In this document: positions 10,226 through 22,367 of the stretch, piece after piece | Position numbering within the stretch: the stretch's first letter is position 1 | Layout of the letters: each line of letters starts with the position of its first letter | Assembly (NCBI GenBank): GCA_017311185.1 | Contig: JAESUZ010001757.1 | Coordinates: 806,001 to 870,000, forward strand | DNA from: Proteles cristata cristata | Taxonomy: Eukaryota; Chordata; Mammalia; Carnivora; Hyaenidae | Length of the DNA: 64,000 nt | Direction: 5' to 3' | Notes under the pieces: generated by a model | The model's database searches: none | The model's input: the letters and a program-made list of their open reading frames with translations, nothing else | What the model was told of the DNA's origin: nothing | Position numbers and translations under genes: made by a program

Positions 10226-11580
10226 TTACTTGGAACACCCCGATAAGCTCCTGAGGTGTTAGAAGGCCAAGGCTTGGCATTTGAGGTTTCTGTCTTGTGT
10301 TTCCTTAAGTGGCTGGCATCTCTCCATAGCTCCTTAAATAATGGCTCAGTCTGTGCTGTGCGGAGGCATTTGATTTACTTCAGGGAAACTTGGCATCAAA
10401 CGAAGTTAACATTTTTATTTGCGAGTCTGCCATATTTGTCAAGAAGATACATTTACGAAATAATTTAATCTCTTGTGTTTGCCTTCAAGTGATGAGAAAA
10501 ACATGAATATGAATTCAGTTTAATGATGAATCACCAGCTCAGCCTAGACCCTGATCGTACTGACTCACTCAGTGAATGACTCATGTGTTATTCAATTTAT
10601 ATTGTTTGAAGATGGATAGCTGTGGCTCCTGGGAGTGTTGCATTTTCTTCTTAATTTTTGAAAGCCCTTATTTACCCTTAATAAAAAATAAAAATGAATT
10701 TTAAATGGTTAATAGTAAAAGATTACTCATGTCTACACAGGTATATACACATTAAGACTTTGGCGGGTGAAATGCTGTAGTTTCCAAGGTTACGGTTATA
10801 AGGTAAAGTAGGTTATTTGTCTTGAGTAGTTTAATAAGAAATATGTTTGTTTTTTTGACAAATATGATTAATGTGCATGAATGGCCATCCCCAGGTTATG
10901 TATTTTGAGTTGCTTCTCAGGAGGTTGGATGAGTTCAAATATTGCTCATTTGTTTCCACTTTTTTGGTCCAAGTGAACAGTGGTAAAAATCCCCAGTGAT
11001 TGTGAGCATTAATGCTGTGAGTATTTTTTAGTTCAGATTTCTCAAAGTTATTTCTTGAGTTTTAGCTTAGATCACAGAGGTTTGTTCTCAATATTTAAGG
11101 ATATTTTTATGATTTTTTTCCTTCTCTTTTAGATACACAAAATGAATTCCATGTTTCTTGGGTTCTAAATTTAACATCACACACTCTTGCTTTTCCTTCT
11201 TTCTAGTAGAGGTCAGACTTACACTTCAAGCCAGGCACACTTACTGCTGATGTGGTGTTGCTCATGGCTCTGTTCTTTGGAACAATTACTATCTTTTAGC
11301 TTGATAGTTATTCATAATGCATTGAGGAGATACCTCTTCACAAACCAAATGGTAGGTTATAGGATTGCAGAAATCAATCTTGTATATCAAAGGAACTGAA
11401 GTCATATGCTGAGAACTTTAGCAGGATCCTTTAAAATGACCAGAAATACATGTACTTTCCTTAGGAAAACCCATAACATAGAAGATGTTTTAATATATCT
11501 GACACTTTCAAATATTAGTGATGCAGAAGGAATACGTTGATTTGAGAATCTAAGATAAGTAACCTAAACGAAGTTATGTA
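10226..11580. other. Single-copy DNA, no gene seen
   Basis: AT-rich, with short open frames only. No repeat or conserved motif recognised. Confidence 0.5.
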
Positions 11581-11597
11581 AAAAATTTACTATGTCT

Positions 11598-11822
11598 GGG
11601 GTACCTGGGTTGCTCAGTCTGTTAGGTGTCTGACTTCTGCTCAGGTCATGATCTCACAGGTTCATGGGTTCGAGCCCCGTGTCGGGCTCTGTGCTGACAG
11701 CTCAGAACCTGGAGCCTGCTTTGGATTCTGTGTCTCCCTCTCTTTCTGTCCTTCCCCCACTTTTGCTCTGCTTCTATCTGTCTCTCAAAAATAAATAAGT
11801 GTAAAAAAATTTTTTAAATAAA
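11598..11822 (+). mobile_element. CAN-SINE (felid type), sense
   Basis: Head ggggtacctgggttgctcag, gggttcgagccccgtgtcgg, ctgacagctcagaacctgga, and tail aaaataaataagtg plus poly-A. 17-bp duplication with one mismatch: aaaaatttactatgtct (11581-11597) and aaaaatttaccatgtct (11823-11839). Confidence 0.95.
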
Positions 11823-11948
11823 AAAAATTTACCATGTCTAATATTGGTAAGTAACATCCCTAAATAATACAGAAATCTCATTTTAACTCTTAATATCTTC
11901 TCTTGAAGATATTTTAAATAGTTTTAAAAAGTTTTAAAAAGTTAATAA

Positions 11949-12167
11949 GGGGCACTTGGGTTGCTCAGTTGATTGAGACTCTGGATCAGGTCATGATCTC
12001 ACTGTTTGTGGGTTCGAGCCCTGTGTCGGTGTCTGTGCTGACAGCTCAGAGCCTGGAACCTGCTTCAGGATCTGTATCTTCCTCTCTCTCTGCTCTACTC
12101 TAGCTTGTGCCCTGTCTCTGTGTTTCTCTCTCTCTGAAAAATAAATAAAACATTAAGAAAATTTTTT
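11949..12167 (+). mobile_element. CAN-SINE (felid type), sense
   Basis: Head ggggcacttgggttgctcag, a shortened tRNA-like part, tgctgacagctcagagcctg, and tail aaaaataaataaaacatt. Duplication aagttaataa at 11939-11948 and 12168-12177. It lies 110 bp after the previous SINE in the same orientation. Confidence 0.93.
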
Positions 12168-12250
12168 AAGTTAATAAAAATTATGGAAATGGTTGGTTTG
12201 AATTTTGTCTCTCTTCATCCCCTAAATTTCTATTGATGAAGATACTACTT

Positions 12251-12421
12251 TTTAAATGTTTATTTATTTTTGAGAGAGAGAGAAAATGGGGGAGGGGCAG
12301 AACTTGAAACAGACTCCGGGTTGTCAGCATAGAGCTCAACTTGGGGCTCTAACTCAAGAACAGCGAGATCATGACCTGAGCGGAAGTCTGCCGCTTACTG
12401 ACTGAGCTACCCAGGCTCCCT
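12251..12421 (-). mobile_element. CAN-SINE (felid type), antisense
   Basis: tttaaatgtttatttatttt tail complement, a short GA block, ggggctctaactcaagaaca, gagatcatgacctgagcgga, and head complement gactgagctacccaggctcc. The middle is partly deleted. No clear duplication. Confidence 0.9.
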
Positions 12422-12720
12422 AATGATACCATTGATCAGTAAAATGTTTAAAAGAACTCTGGTAGGTACGCAAAGAGTCTACGGTTTTTGTTTTTGTTTT
12501 TGTTTTTTTAATAAATAACTTAGAGTTTATCTGAAAGAAGTGAGTGTGAAACGTTTGGCAGACATCATCAAAACTAGTTAATGTAAATAATTTGTGAAAG
12601 TAGTTAAGTCTGCTAAAACTATCTGGAAAGTTTTTAAAATCTGCCTAAGACCTATATAACTTGTATACACAGGCAGGTATCTTTAATTTTCCCAGAGTGA
12701 TTTTTGGTATATTTGTTTTC
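12422..12720. other. Single-copy DNA with a (GTTTTT)n patch
   Basis: A short (GTTTTT)4-like run at about 12485-12509. Otherwise unrecognised AT-rich DNA. Confidence 0.5.
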
Positions 12721-12724
12721 TGGC

Positions 12725-13195
12725 CTATAATAGTCAGAGACTTTTAGCTGCAAATAATAGAAACCCAATATAAACACTTGAAAGCAGAAAAATAAATGTT
12801 AGGAATCCAGGGTCCCAAGTTTGTTCTCAGACCTCCATCTCCATCCTGCATCTCTTGACTTCTTTTTTACATAGTGGCTTTATTTTCATCTATGATCTAA
12901 ATACATAAGATGGCTTCTTTTTTTATGGTTAAGAAAGATGGCTATAGACCGTCCCAGATTTCATTTCTCTTATAATGTGCCACCTTAATGGGAGGACACT
13001 CTTTCTCATACTACTTCTATGTAGGAAATCTCAGAGAAGACTCTAGATGATCCTGGTTGGGCCATAGGTCTATTTCTGAATCAATCATAATGGAAAGGGG
13101 AAGGCTCACTCTGGCCTCTCTTACAGGAGATCAAGAATGGGTAGGGTCAGCCTCACTAAAACCACATAAACCATATTCCTTTTAGGAAAAATGTG
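12725..13195. mobile_element. Ancient interspersed repeat, family not assigned
   Basis: Contains ttagctgcaaataatagaaa, taagatggcttc and ggggaaggctcactctggcc. I recognise this order of motifs as a dispersed mammalian repeat but cannot name the family reliably. The segment at 30865-31235 seems to belong to the same class. Non-coding. Confidence 0.45.
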
Positions 13196-13249
13196 TACTG
13201 CTATTGGAAAGAAAGGGGGGGGAGGGTTAGATTCCCAAGATATAACAGA

Positions 13250-13308
13250 TGCTCACCCCTGTCTCTCTCTCAAAAATAAATAAACATTTAAAAAATCTTT
13301 TTAAAAAA
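13250..13308 (+). mobile_element. Orphan CAN-SINE 3' tail
   Basis: Only the last part is present: gtctctctctcaaaaataaa followed by taaacatttaaaaaa. No head or tRNA-like part lies upstream, so this is either a severely 5'-truncated insertion or a deletion remnant. Confidence 0.75.
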
Positions 13309-13412
13309 GGCTGTAATTTAGTGGCAAATTTGTCTTATCTGTTTAGTGATTTTTCCATATGTTTTTGAGTGTATGAGTGTTTATGTGTGTTCACATTTTT
13401 TTGTTTGTTTTA

Positions 13413-13636
13413 TTTATTTATTTATTTTTTAATGTTTTATTTATTTCTAGGAGAGAGAGAGACAGCATGAGCAGGGGAGGGTCAGAGAGAGAGGGAGTGA
13501 CAGACTCCGAAACAAGCTCCAGGCTCTGAGCTGGCAGTCAGCACAGAGCCCGACGCGGGGCTCGAACCCACGAACCGCGAGATCGTGACCTGGGTGAAAG
13601 TCGGACACTTAACCGACTAAGCCACCCGGGCGCCCC
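13413..13636 (-). mobile_element. CAN-SINE subtype B, antisense, perfect 16-bp TSD
   Basis: Subtype-B marks: attatttctaggagagaga-type tail junction and gagctggcagtcagcacaga. The body is little diverged (gacgcggggctcgaacccac, gaaccgcgagatcgtgacct). Duplication ttttttgtttgtttta at 13397-13412 and 13637-13652. Confidence 0.96.
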
Positions 13637-13652
13637 TTTTTTGTTTGTTTTA

Positions 13653-13920
13653 AATATTTGCTCATATTCTTTCAAGAAAAGTTCAGTTTTTACTAGGAAA
13701 CATATTCACCCATGTCCAGAACTCAGCATGTCTCCAGAGTTTGTCCTTGGCACTGCTCTGGAAGCTCTGAACTGTAAATAATCTGGTTAATAACCACATG
13801 GAAATAAAGAGAGAAATGGAAATACAATGTACAAAGGGAGAAATAATTCTTCAATTGTTTCTATAACCCTGCCTTACAAAAACTCCTAAATGTGGGCAGA
13901 CACTTCTCCACTATTGCATT
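13653..13920. other. Single-copy DNA
   Basis: No gene or repeat recognised. Confidence 0.5.
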
Positions 13921-13924
13921 AGCC

Positions 13925-14945
13925 CCAGGAAGACTGCTCATTCCCCCTCCTAATATAACCACCATCCTTACCTCCAACACCATAGATTAGTTTGCCTGCT
14001 TCTCAATTCATGTAAACGAAATAATACAATATATACTTTTTGTGTCTGGTTTACTTCACTCAGCATTATGCTTGTGATGTTTCTCTATGTTGTTGAGTGC
14101 GATTTGCTCCTTTCAATTACTCTTTGGATTCCATTGTAGGCATATGTCACATTTTATTTAACATTCTGCTGTTGATGGATATCTGGGTTGTTTCCAGTTT
14201 TGGGCTACTATGAAAAGTATTGCTAGGCACATTTTTACATGCTGTATGGGAAGCATATGTATACTTTTTTCTTGCTTCTATACCTAGAAGAAATATTCCT
14301 GGGTTATAGTATATGTATATATTTAGCATTAGTAGGTGTGTCAAATTTGTTTTTCAAAGTGATTTGTGCCAGTTATACTCCTACCAACAACTAATGAAAA
14401 TTCCAGTTGTTTCCACATACTTTCTAACATTTGATATTATCAGAGCTTTCAGTTTTAGTTATGTTCAAAGATTTGCATATTTTTTTGCTTATTGTGATTT
14501 TAACTTGCATTTCCCTGATGACTAATGTGGTTAAACATCTTTTCATGCGTTGTTTATTTTGTCCGATGGGCTGCTTGTTCAAGTCTTTTGCCCATTTTTT
14601 ACTGGGTTTTCTTTTTCTTATGGATTTAAAGAATTTTTTTGTAAATCCTGGACAAAAGACTACTCAAACACATATTCATATTCGTGGCTTGTTTTTTCAC
14701 AGTCTTTTTTCATACTTTTTCATAATCTTTTCCACAGATACCGTTAAATGAAGGGAAATCTTTTTTATTAGATTTCAATCTACCACTCTTTTCTTTTATT
14801 GCTAAGTGCTTTGAACATCTTTAAGATTCTTTCTTGATTATTCTTGGGTCTTTACATCTCCACATACATTTCACAATCAGCTTATCAATTTCCATAAAAT
14901 GGCTGCTGGTGTTGGGATTGCTTTGGATCACAATTTTTGGAAGAT
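13925..14945 (-). mobile_element. Old L1 fragment, antisense
   Basis: Reverse-complement L1 words: cttcactcagcattatgctt, gatatctgggttgtttccag, ctcctaccaacaactaatga, ttgcatttccctgatgacta, acatcttttcatgcgttg, caagtcttttgcccattttt, and tcagcttatcaatttccata at the right. The order matches L1 from its 3' region into ORF2. Much older than the copy at 62.2 kb. No intact ORF. Confidence 0.88.
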
Positions 14946-14949
14946 CTCT

Positions 14950-15215
14950 CTTAGGAAGTCATGGTTAAACTGAGGCTTAAGGGATTAAAAGGAGTCAGTT
15001 ATATAACGAGGGGAGGGGAGAAAGAATTTTCTAGGGCAAAGAAAACAACGTGCAAAGGTTCAAAGTGTAAAAAAAACTTAGCAAAGTTGAGAAACTGAAG
15101 GTGGCCTGTGTGGCAGAAGGAAAGGGACTGGGGTGTTGTGGGTCAAAGCCCAGATCCTACAGACTTAAAGGCCATGGTAAAGGGTTTGATTAACAAGGGA
15201 TTAGTAGGGACTCAG
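14950..15215 (-). mobile_element. L2-like ancient LINE fragment (probable)
   Basis: Contains aaactgaggcttaagggatt, cgtgcaaaggttcaaagtgt, aaggtggcctgtgtggcaga and aaaggccatggtaaagggtt. The same motif order is found in other L2-like pieces of this window. Family assigned from memory. Confidence 0.5.
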
Positions 15216-17310
15216 AAATAGTTCTTTTGTTTGCTTGCTGTTAACATTTTTTTTAAAGATTTTACTTTGGCATTTATTCAACTCTCTGTCTTTTTTTTTT
15301 TTGTAGATCATTTAATTTGAAAAACCCTCAGAAATTTACAAAGCTATAATTTGATTCTCTTTGAATGAAAGCAAAAGTGTAACGTGAGCTTTGTTGGATT
15401 CCATGACTCAAATTTGGGCTGAATACATCCATGGGTACTTTCTGAACCCACTCAACTCCCACTATTCCTTGTATTAGAGCTTAGTGGGCTAAACCACTTC
15501 TTTGAAAACTAGGCAAAAATGTCCCCCATGTGACTCAGGATATGTTCATTTCATGTCTACTTTCATTCTTCTTTGTTCACTGGGAAGGATCACAAAAGAG
15601 ATGAGTCAACAGTAAATGCAGGAGTGTGAATCTGTGCCCATTATCCTCAAGCATCCATAGAAACACTTGTAGCTTAGAACTCTTATCAAAAGGCCTTTTG
15701 TTATTTCAAGGGCAACGCTAACATGAACAGTGACTATATGTTTTTGAATGCTTCAAAGAATCTTTGCTATTCTCCAGAAAGAATACAGCTGCCTTAGCAA
15801 TTGTAACACCACTCCATGTATAAAATGCTCTCCAAGTGAGTCCACACTGTTATATTTATGTCAAAATGGTCAACCTTTACAAAAGTACTTTATATCAGAG
15901 TGATTACATGTGGCTCTAGAAAGTGAATCCTTGTTACTTTTTCTTACTGCCATGAAAAGAACACTGTTCAATGAATACTCCGGTAAGTTTATGGACAAAT
16001 TACATCGTTAAACTCTTTTGCGGATGCAGAAATGACCAAGTCTGGGAAATGAATACTAAGGACCTAATCCATGCTTGAGCACAGAGGGGTGGGGTGCTCT
16101 TACAGAAAATGCTGTGGGACAGAGTGGGGAGGAAATGGAAGAAAAAGGCACAATGGGAGAGAATTTAATAAGCAGGAGTGAGCTATAAATAAAAGTGGTG
16201 TTAATCCTTGCTTTTCCCAGGTCTGCTCTGCCTTAATAGCCCTGGCCTCACCAACAGGTGTGGTCTGGAAAAGTCTTGTCATTTGCAGTCACTTGCTGAG
16301 TAGATTGGGGTACATTTCTTCAGAGTACATAGATAATTCTGGCTCTGAGCTCTGTTCTGAGCTCCTGAGTCCTTGTTAGGGTCTAGCCTCTTTCCTGAGG
16401 ATATGGTCATGTTTCTCCAATTCTCAGTTATAGTCTAGGCTCCATAACAAATGGGGAAACGCCTGGAACTCCCATGTTTCTTCCTGCTTCATTTCTGCAT
16501 GTGTTTCTGGCAAGAGACTCTCCTCCTGTAGCCCAACTGCCAGGCCAACGGCCCCCTGGGAATTGGCACTGGTGTATCATCCATAGGTTGCCAACTTTCT
16601 TGGACATGGATGTGGATGGTAGGCTTACTTCCTAGCAATAGAGCCAGTCTAGCTGTTTTATTTGTCCCTTAGCTATCAGCCCACTAACTTTTGGTTCTCT
16701 TTTCATTCCTTAACCAGCTGTGATGAATCCTCCTTCAATTTATCATCACTTTTATAGGTAACTATGCTGGATTTAGTGTTGCCTTTTTGCCTTTTAGAGT
16801 TCTGCCATATATTTGCCAAAAGTTTTCTATATATCCCTAGTGTCCCATACTCATTGCTTTTGATCTAGGACCTCACTAGATAGGAAAAGATAGAAGGCAG
16901 ATGTCCATCAGGATCATAGTTCCATGTACCATTCTTTCAGAGGAACCTGGCCTCAGAGAATTATGGAAAAGCTTACTGAAACCTTAAAACACCATATAGA
17001 AGATATTATCTCACAGAGTTAGTGTTTGTCCTTCCTGATATAACATATACTATGAATCAGTGAATAGTCTATGACATTATTCTTCTAGAAAAAAAAGACA
17101 CAGATGTATGTATAGGGATGTAAATTGAACTGGTTCCCTACATTATATTCTTAATGATATACTACCTACAAGGTCTTTCATCTAATCTCTGTAACTCTGG
17201 GCTCACCTGATTTAGAGATTTCAAATCTTAAGTGATGTATGTGTCTATTCAGAAACACAATAGTATTTCCACTGAATTGAAAACTGAGGGTATCATCTGC
17301 TTATCTGGGC
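15216..17310. other. Single-copy DNA, no gene seen
   Basis: 2.1 kb without a recognised repeat. It holds a short poly-T at 15292-15302 and no frame longer than about 60 codons, so no coding gene is supported. Confidence 0.5.
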
Positions 17311-19290
17311 TTTTTTTTTTTCATGTTTTTTTTCACTTTTATTGAGTTATAATTGACATATACTATTATGTAAGTTTAAGGTGTACAATGTAGTGATTAT
17401 ATGTTGTAAAATGATTACCTCAATAAGTTTAGTTAACACCTTTATCACCTCACATAGCTACTATTTGTGTGTGTGTGTGTTTGTAGTGAGAACTTTTAAG
17501 ATTTAACTTCTTAGCAACTATAGTCACTGTACTTTACATTAAATCCCCAGAACTTCTCTTGTAATTGGAAATTGGTACCTTTTGACTACTTTCATCCATA
17601 TTCCCCTCACGTCCATCCCTGGCAACTGTCAGCCTACTCTCTGTTTCTATGAGTTCAGCTTTTTAGATTCCACATGTAAGTGAGAGCATACTCTATTTGT
17701 TGTTCTTTGTCTTACATTATTTCACTTAGCATAAAGTTCTCAAAGTTCGCCCATGTTGTCCAAATAGCAGAATTTCTTTTTTATGGATGAATAATATTCC
17801 TCTCTGTGTGTATCACATTTTCTTTATCCAGTCATCTGTCAACAGACATTTAGATTGTTTTCATGTCTTAGCTATTGTAAATAATGTTTTAATAAACATA
17901 AGTGCAGCTATTTCTTCAGAATAGTGATTTCATTACTTTTGGCTATATACCCGGAAGTGGGTTTGCAGGATAATATGGTAGTTCTATTTTTAATTTTTTG
18001 GAGACCTCCATACTGTTTTCCACAGTGGCTGCCCAATTTGCATTCACCAAAGTGCAAAAAGTTTTCCTTTTCTTTACATTCGCGCCAACACTAGTTGTCT
18101 CTTGTCTTTTTTGAGAATAGCTAATCTAACAGGTGTGAGGTCATATCTCATTGTGGTTTTGATTTGCATTTTCTTGATGATTAATGATATTGATCATCTT
18201 TGCATTTAGCTGTGGACCATTTGTATATTTTCTTAGGAAAAACATCTATTCAGGTTCTCTGCTCATTTTTTAATCAGAATGTTTGTTTTGTTTCTGAGTT
18301 GTACAGGTCTTCTAATATATTTTGGATATGACTCCATTATCAGATTTTTGATTTGCAAATATTTTGTCTCATTCTGTAGATTGCTTTTTCATTTTGTTGA
18401 TTGTTTTGTAGCTGCGTAGATTTTTAGTTTGATGTAGTCCCACTTACTTATTTAACTTTGTGTTTGTTGCTCGTGCTTTAGGTGTCATATCCAAATGATC
18501 ATTGGCAAAAACCAATGTCAAGACGCATTTTCCTTATGTTTTTTTCCTACAAGTTTTGTGACTTGGAGTCTTATATTTAAGTCTTTAATTCATTTCAAGT
18601 TAATTTTTGTGAGTGGTGTAAGGTTCTTTTGCAAGTGTATATCTAGTTTCCCCAGCACTATTTATTTAAGAGACCATCTTTGTTCCATTTTAGTATTTTT
18701 GGCTCACTTATCAAATGTTAGTTGATCATGTGCATGGTTTATTTCTGGGCTCTGGGTCCTATTCCATTGGTCTATGTGTCTTTTTTATGCCAATACCATA
18801 CTTTTTTGATTATTATAGCTAGGTAGTACTGTCTGAAATTAGAACATGTGATTAAATTCAGCTTCATTCTTTTTCTCAGGATTGCTTTAGTTGTTTGGGG
18901 TCTCTTGTGGTTCCACACAGATTTTACAATTTTTTTCCTATTTCTGTAAAAAATTTCATTGGGATTTTTATAGAGATTGCATGGAATCCATAGATGGTTT
19001 TGGATAGTATGGATATTTTAACAATATTTTAACAATATTAATTCTTCTAATCCATGAACATAGGCTATCTTTTCATTTATTTATGTCTTTCCCACTTCTT
19101 TCATCAATGTCTTATATTTTCAGTGTATAGACATTTCACCCCCTTTGATACATGCATTGCTAAGTATTTTATTGGTTTTGATGCTATTATGAATGGGGTT
19201 CTTTTCTTTATTTCTTTTTCAGATATCTCAATTTTAGTGTATAGAAATGCAACTACTTTTGTATACTGATTTTGTATCCTGCAAATTTTC
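17311..19290 (-). mobile_element. 5'-truncated L1, about 2 kb (3' UTR and C-terminal ORF2), antisense
   Basis: Begins with the T-rich tail complement (17311-17330), then cacttttattgagttataat and ggtgtacaatgtagtgatta of the 3' UTR. Reverse ORF2 words follow: aggtgtgaggtcatatctca, gatgtagtcccacttactta, tgcatggtttatttctgggc, tttatgccaataccatac and ttgtatcctgcaaattttct. Many frameshifts and stops, so dead. The left end is the L1 3' end. The break near 19290 is the 5' truncation. Confidence 0.95.
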
Positions 19291-19773
19291 TGAGGCTAAG
19301 TTGCATTATATTAAGTACAAGCATTTATTATTTACTTATTATTTTTGAAGGAATGGTTTAAGCATAAAAGCTATAAGGATATTGGGCAACCGGAGGTGAG
19401 AAAGTGAGGCGATCATTTGTTGCATTTTTGGCTGTCTAGATAATGGAGCTCCCTCCCTATTTGGGCGATATTTTATATTGGATTAATCTTGGTGGGGGCA
19501 ATGCCCTACTTCTTATTAAGCATGCTGAGAGGTCTACCCATGAAAGGTGGTGTACAAGAGCGTCACTGGGCTCAACTAGTCAGAAGCTTCTGGAGTGATA
19601 TGGAATCCTGAGTAAATGTGGCAAACGTGAGATGATGGCTAGAATTCATTTTCATCAAGACATCCCATATGTTAGTTATTTTTGAGAATGTGAAAAATGG
19701 AAGTAATCCAGAAACCTACTTGAGAGCTCATTAAGATTATCCAGTGGATGTTACATATTAAGAATATTTATTG
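19291..19773. other. Single-copy DNA
   Basis: No gene or repeat recognised. The last part leads into the SINE duplication at 19774. Confidence 0.5.
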
Positions 19774-19785
19774 TTGTCCTGCTTT

Positions 19786-19960
19786 TTAAAAATGTTTTAT
19801 ATTTGAGAGACAGCGTGCACGAGCGGGGTAGGAGCAGAGAGTGAGGAGGGGCCGAGGATGCAAGCAGTGAGCCTGATGCAGGGCTCAAACTCACAACCGT
19901 GAAATCATGACCTGAGCTGAAGTCAGACACTCAACTGACTGCATCACCCAGGTGCCCCAA
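19786..19960 (-). mobile_element. CAN-SINE (felid type), antisense
   Basis: taaaaatgttttatatttga tail junction, gagagacagcgtgcacgagc, agggctcaaactcacaaccg, aatcatgacctgagctgaag, head complement catcacccaggtgcccc. Duplication with one mismatch: ttgtcctgcttt (19774-19785) and ttgtcctccttt (19961-19972). Confidence 0.92.
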
Positions 19961-19972
19961 TTGTCCTCCTTT

Positions 19973-21685
19973 AAAAAAAAAATATCTCCCCTTCCCTGAA
20001 ACTTCAGTATGGTACAACCAAATAATTGTAGAATAGGTCTGACGTGTGCTATGTTTTTTTTTTTCTATTTATACCTAGAACCTAAACTTACATGTTGCCA
20101 AGTACTTGACAAATGTTTGTATAAATGGATTTCAGGAGGAAGGAAATAACAGTATTATCAATGAAAAGATCTTGTTTCTTACATTCTTCGATGAAATTTC
20201 TAGTAATACAAAGCATTGACAACTTTATTTCAATTTTGCATATTTATTACCAGTATTATTATTTTTATTATTATCCTTTGCTTATTTCTACAACAAATAC
20301 TTATTACTTTTTAAGTTTCCTAATATTTTACTTTTCTGATCTGCCTGGTAGTTCTAACAAAACTTGTAATTTTTCTTCAGTTTAGAGATTAAACTGGTGA
20401 AATTTATTGCCAGAATTCTTTAAAATACAGATGGCCGGTGACGCTCTACATATTGATGAAACCATCACTGATTTGGAAATCACTGGTGTGGCTGATATTT
20501 TCAAGGGCATTAAAGCTCACAGTTGATTGGCTTCAAGCTTTCATGGAATAGTGTTACAAAGACAATTTGATTAAAATGTCTGTGAGCCATCAGACTGAAT
20601 ATCCCCATTTCCTCCCTGAGAGCAATTTTTGAGAAATATAGTAATCTATGTAAAATTATGTAGCAATAAAAAGAATTTATAAAGTTTAAATATCTATAAA
20701 GCTTAAATATTTTCCTTTGGGAAAAAGTGCCAGTATGCTAAATGTAGAAGTTGTTTTCCACAGCAGATACATCTAATTGGTAACTTTTTGGGTTATAGGA
20801 ATATTTATTAGTATTGAATCATCTTGCTCATGGTAAATATTTAGAATGTGTTGTCTAATTCTAGTTAGGCAGTATATCTGAAAATGGATGTGAGACTTGA
20901 TCAAGAAACTTACAAAGTTTCTTTTTTCTTGGATTTATACTTAATGAAATTTTACAGACTCTTCATACAGATACATTGCTAATAATTTCTGAGTTAAAAT
21001 CTGGACTGAAAAACAGCACATTTTCCCCTCTAGCTCCTACCTCTATCTAGCATACATTCTACCAAAGTACCTAAGAGTTGAAGAGATTGGTAAAAATCCA
21101 ATAAACTGCATGACTTGAATATACTTTTCCCAACAAAAGAAGGAATTATCCTGAAGCTAAAGCAATTTAATTCCAATCATGGAATTTGTTATTGAGCTGC
21201 CCCCTGATAACAGGTGGCGATGTTTGTTACAGGATTGGAGGGAAAGGAGCCAGTAGAAACTACTCCTGGCACCTTCTGACCATCTGCAGTTACCTCTTAG
21301 ATTCCTATTAAATTACAGCATCTGATCTGCAAACTTAAGTTTCCTTTTAAAAAGTGAGTTAAGAGGAAGAAAGAATCAGTTAGAAGGAAAGTGTGGGCTC
21401 AAGCAAAATCAGTCTTTGCAGCAGAGAAGCACAGAGAAGCCATTGAAGGATTAAAGATGACCTTCTCTGAGGACATGCTCCTCCTCTCCCAGACTTCTCT
21501 CACATCGTTTCAGCAGATGCAGAAGCCAGTCACAGGGACGAGGTTCTGTGAGTGCTGGGGTGTGGGGTGGAGCTGGCTGGCCCAATGCATTAATGGAAGC
21601 TGTGATGTAGCCCTGCATGTGGACTGTCCTGCAGCTGGGCTGAGATGGGGGGCAGTGTGGCCTCCCCTAAGAAACTAGTAGGAAG
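19973..21685. other. Single-copy DNA, one curious short ORF
   Basis: Mostly AT-rich. A 31-codon ATG frame at 20431-20526 starts MAGDALHIDE and has a globular-protein-like composition, but no known family. Around 21360-21640 the DNA is less AT-rich, with unrecognised frames. No exon is supported. Confidence 0.45.
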
Positions 21686-21689
21686 GGCT

Positions 21690-21870
21690 TGGCACTTAGA
21701 TGTGCTTCATTCCAATTCTAGCTCTGTCCATCTAGCTAGATACATAGGCAATCTACTTCCTCTCTCTAAGTATCAATTCCCTAGAAGGATTAATGTGAAG
21801 ATTAGGTATCAGGTATCCAGCACAGTGCCTGGACTTAGCAAAGTTTTGATAAACGTTAATGCTGTTGCTG
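21690..21870 (+). mobile_element. MIR SINE fragment
   Basis: Contains ttccaattctagctctgtcc, aggcaatctacttcctctct, taatgtgaagattaggtatc and cagcacagtgcctggact, in the order of the MIR sense strand from core to 3' end. Confidence 0.7.
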
Positions 21871-21871
21871 G

Positions 21872-21928
21872 AGGTGATGAGGAAGAGGACGAGGGAGAGA
21901 ATAAAGATGAGGAAGAAGATGATGATTG
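21872..21928 (+). repeat. Purine-rich GA/GAA/GAT trinucleotide-like stretch
   Basis: Imperfect ggaggtgatgaggaagag-type sequence that translates to an Asp/Glu-rich tail ending EEEDDD-like. It directly follows MIR sequence, so the acidic frame at 21645-21929 is not taken as a protein. Confidence 0.75.
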
Positions 21929-22065
21929 AAAGAGCCAAGCATTGCCTAAGGCTGGCTTTTACCTAAGCTTTGGATGAACCCAGATTATTACCCAAATGAA
22001 AGTATGTTCTTCATGGTACTGGGTTAGACCAGGCATTACAAGGCACCATGCATCTTCCTGTTTTT

Positions 22066-22133
22066 TTTTTTTTTTAATGTTTATTTATTTATTCTGAAAG
22101 AGCAAGAGAGGGAGAGAGAGAGAGTGAGCACAG

Positions 22134-22187
<54 letters not shown>

Positions 22188-22355
22188 GTGAATGGGGGAG
22201 GGGCAGAGAGAGAGGGAGAGAGAAGGATCCCAAGTAGGATCCACTGTCAGCACAGAGCCCCAGGCAGGGCTGCAACCCACAAACCTGAGATCATGATCTA
22301 AGCTGAAATCAAGAGGTGGATTCTTAACTGATTGAGCCACCCAGGAGCCCCGAAC
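22066..22355 (-). mobile_element. CAN-SINE (felid type), antisense, carrying a CA microsatellite
   Basis: Poly-T, aatgtttatttatttattct, GA block, (CA)24, gaatgggggaggggcagaga, gagatcatgatctaagctga and head complement gattgagccacccaggagcc. Duplication cttcctgttttt at 22054-22065 and 22356-22367. The microsatellite lies in the simple GA-rich middle of the SINE. Confidence 0.94.
22137..22184 (+). repeat. (CA)24 microsatellite
   Basis: Uninterrupted CA dinucleotides over 48 bp inside the antisense SINE. Probably length-polymorphic. The Cys/Val frames over it are artefacts. Confidence 0.98.
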
Positions 22356-22367
22356 CTTCCTGTTTTT

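Noticed and set aside
21645..21929. 94-codon frame with acidic C-terminus
   Set aside because: Its length comes from a MIR fragment and a GA-rich simple repeat.
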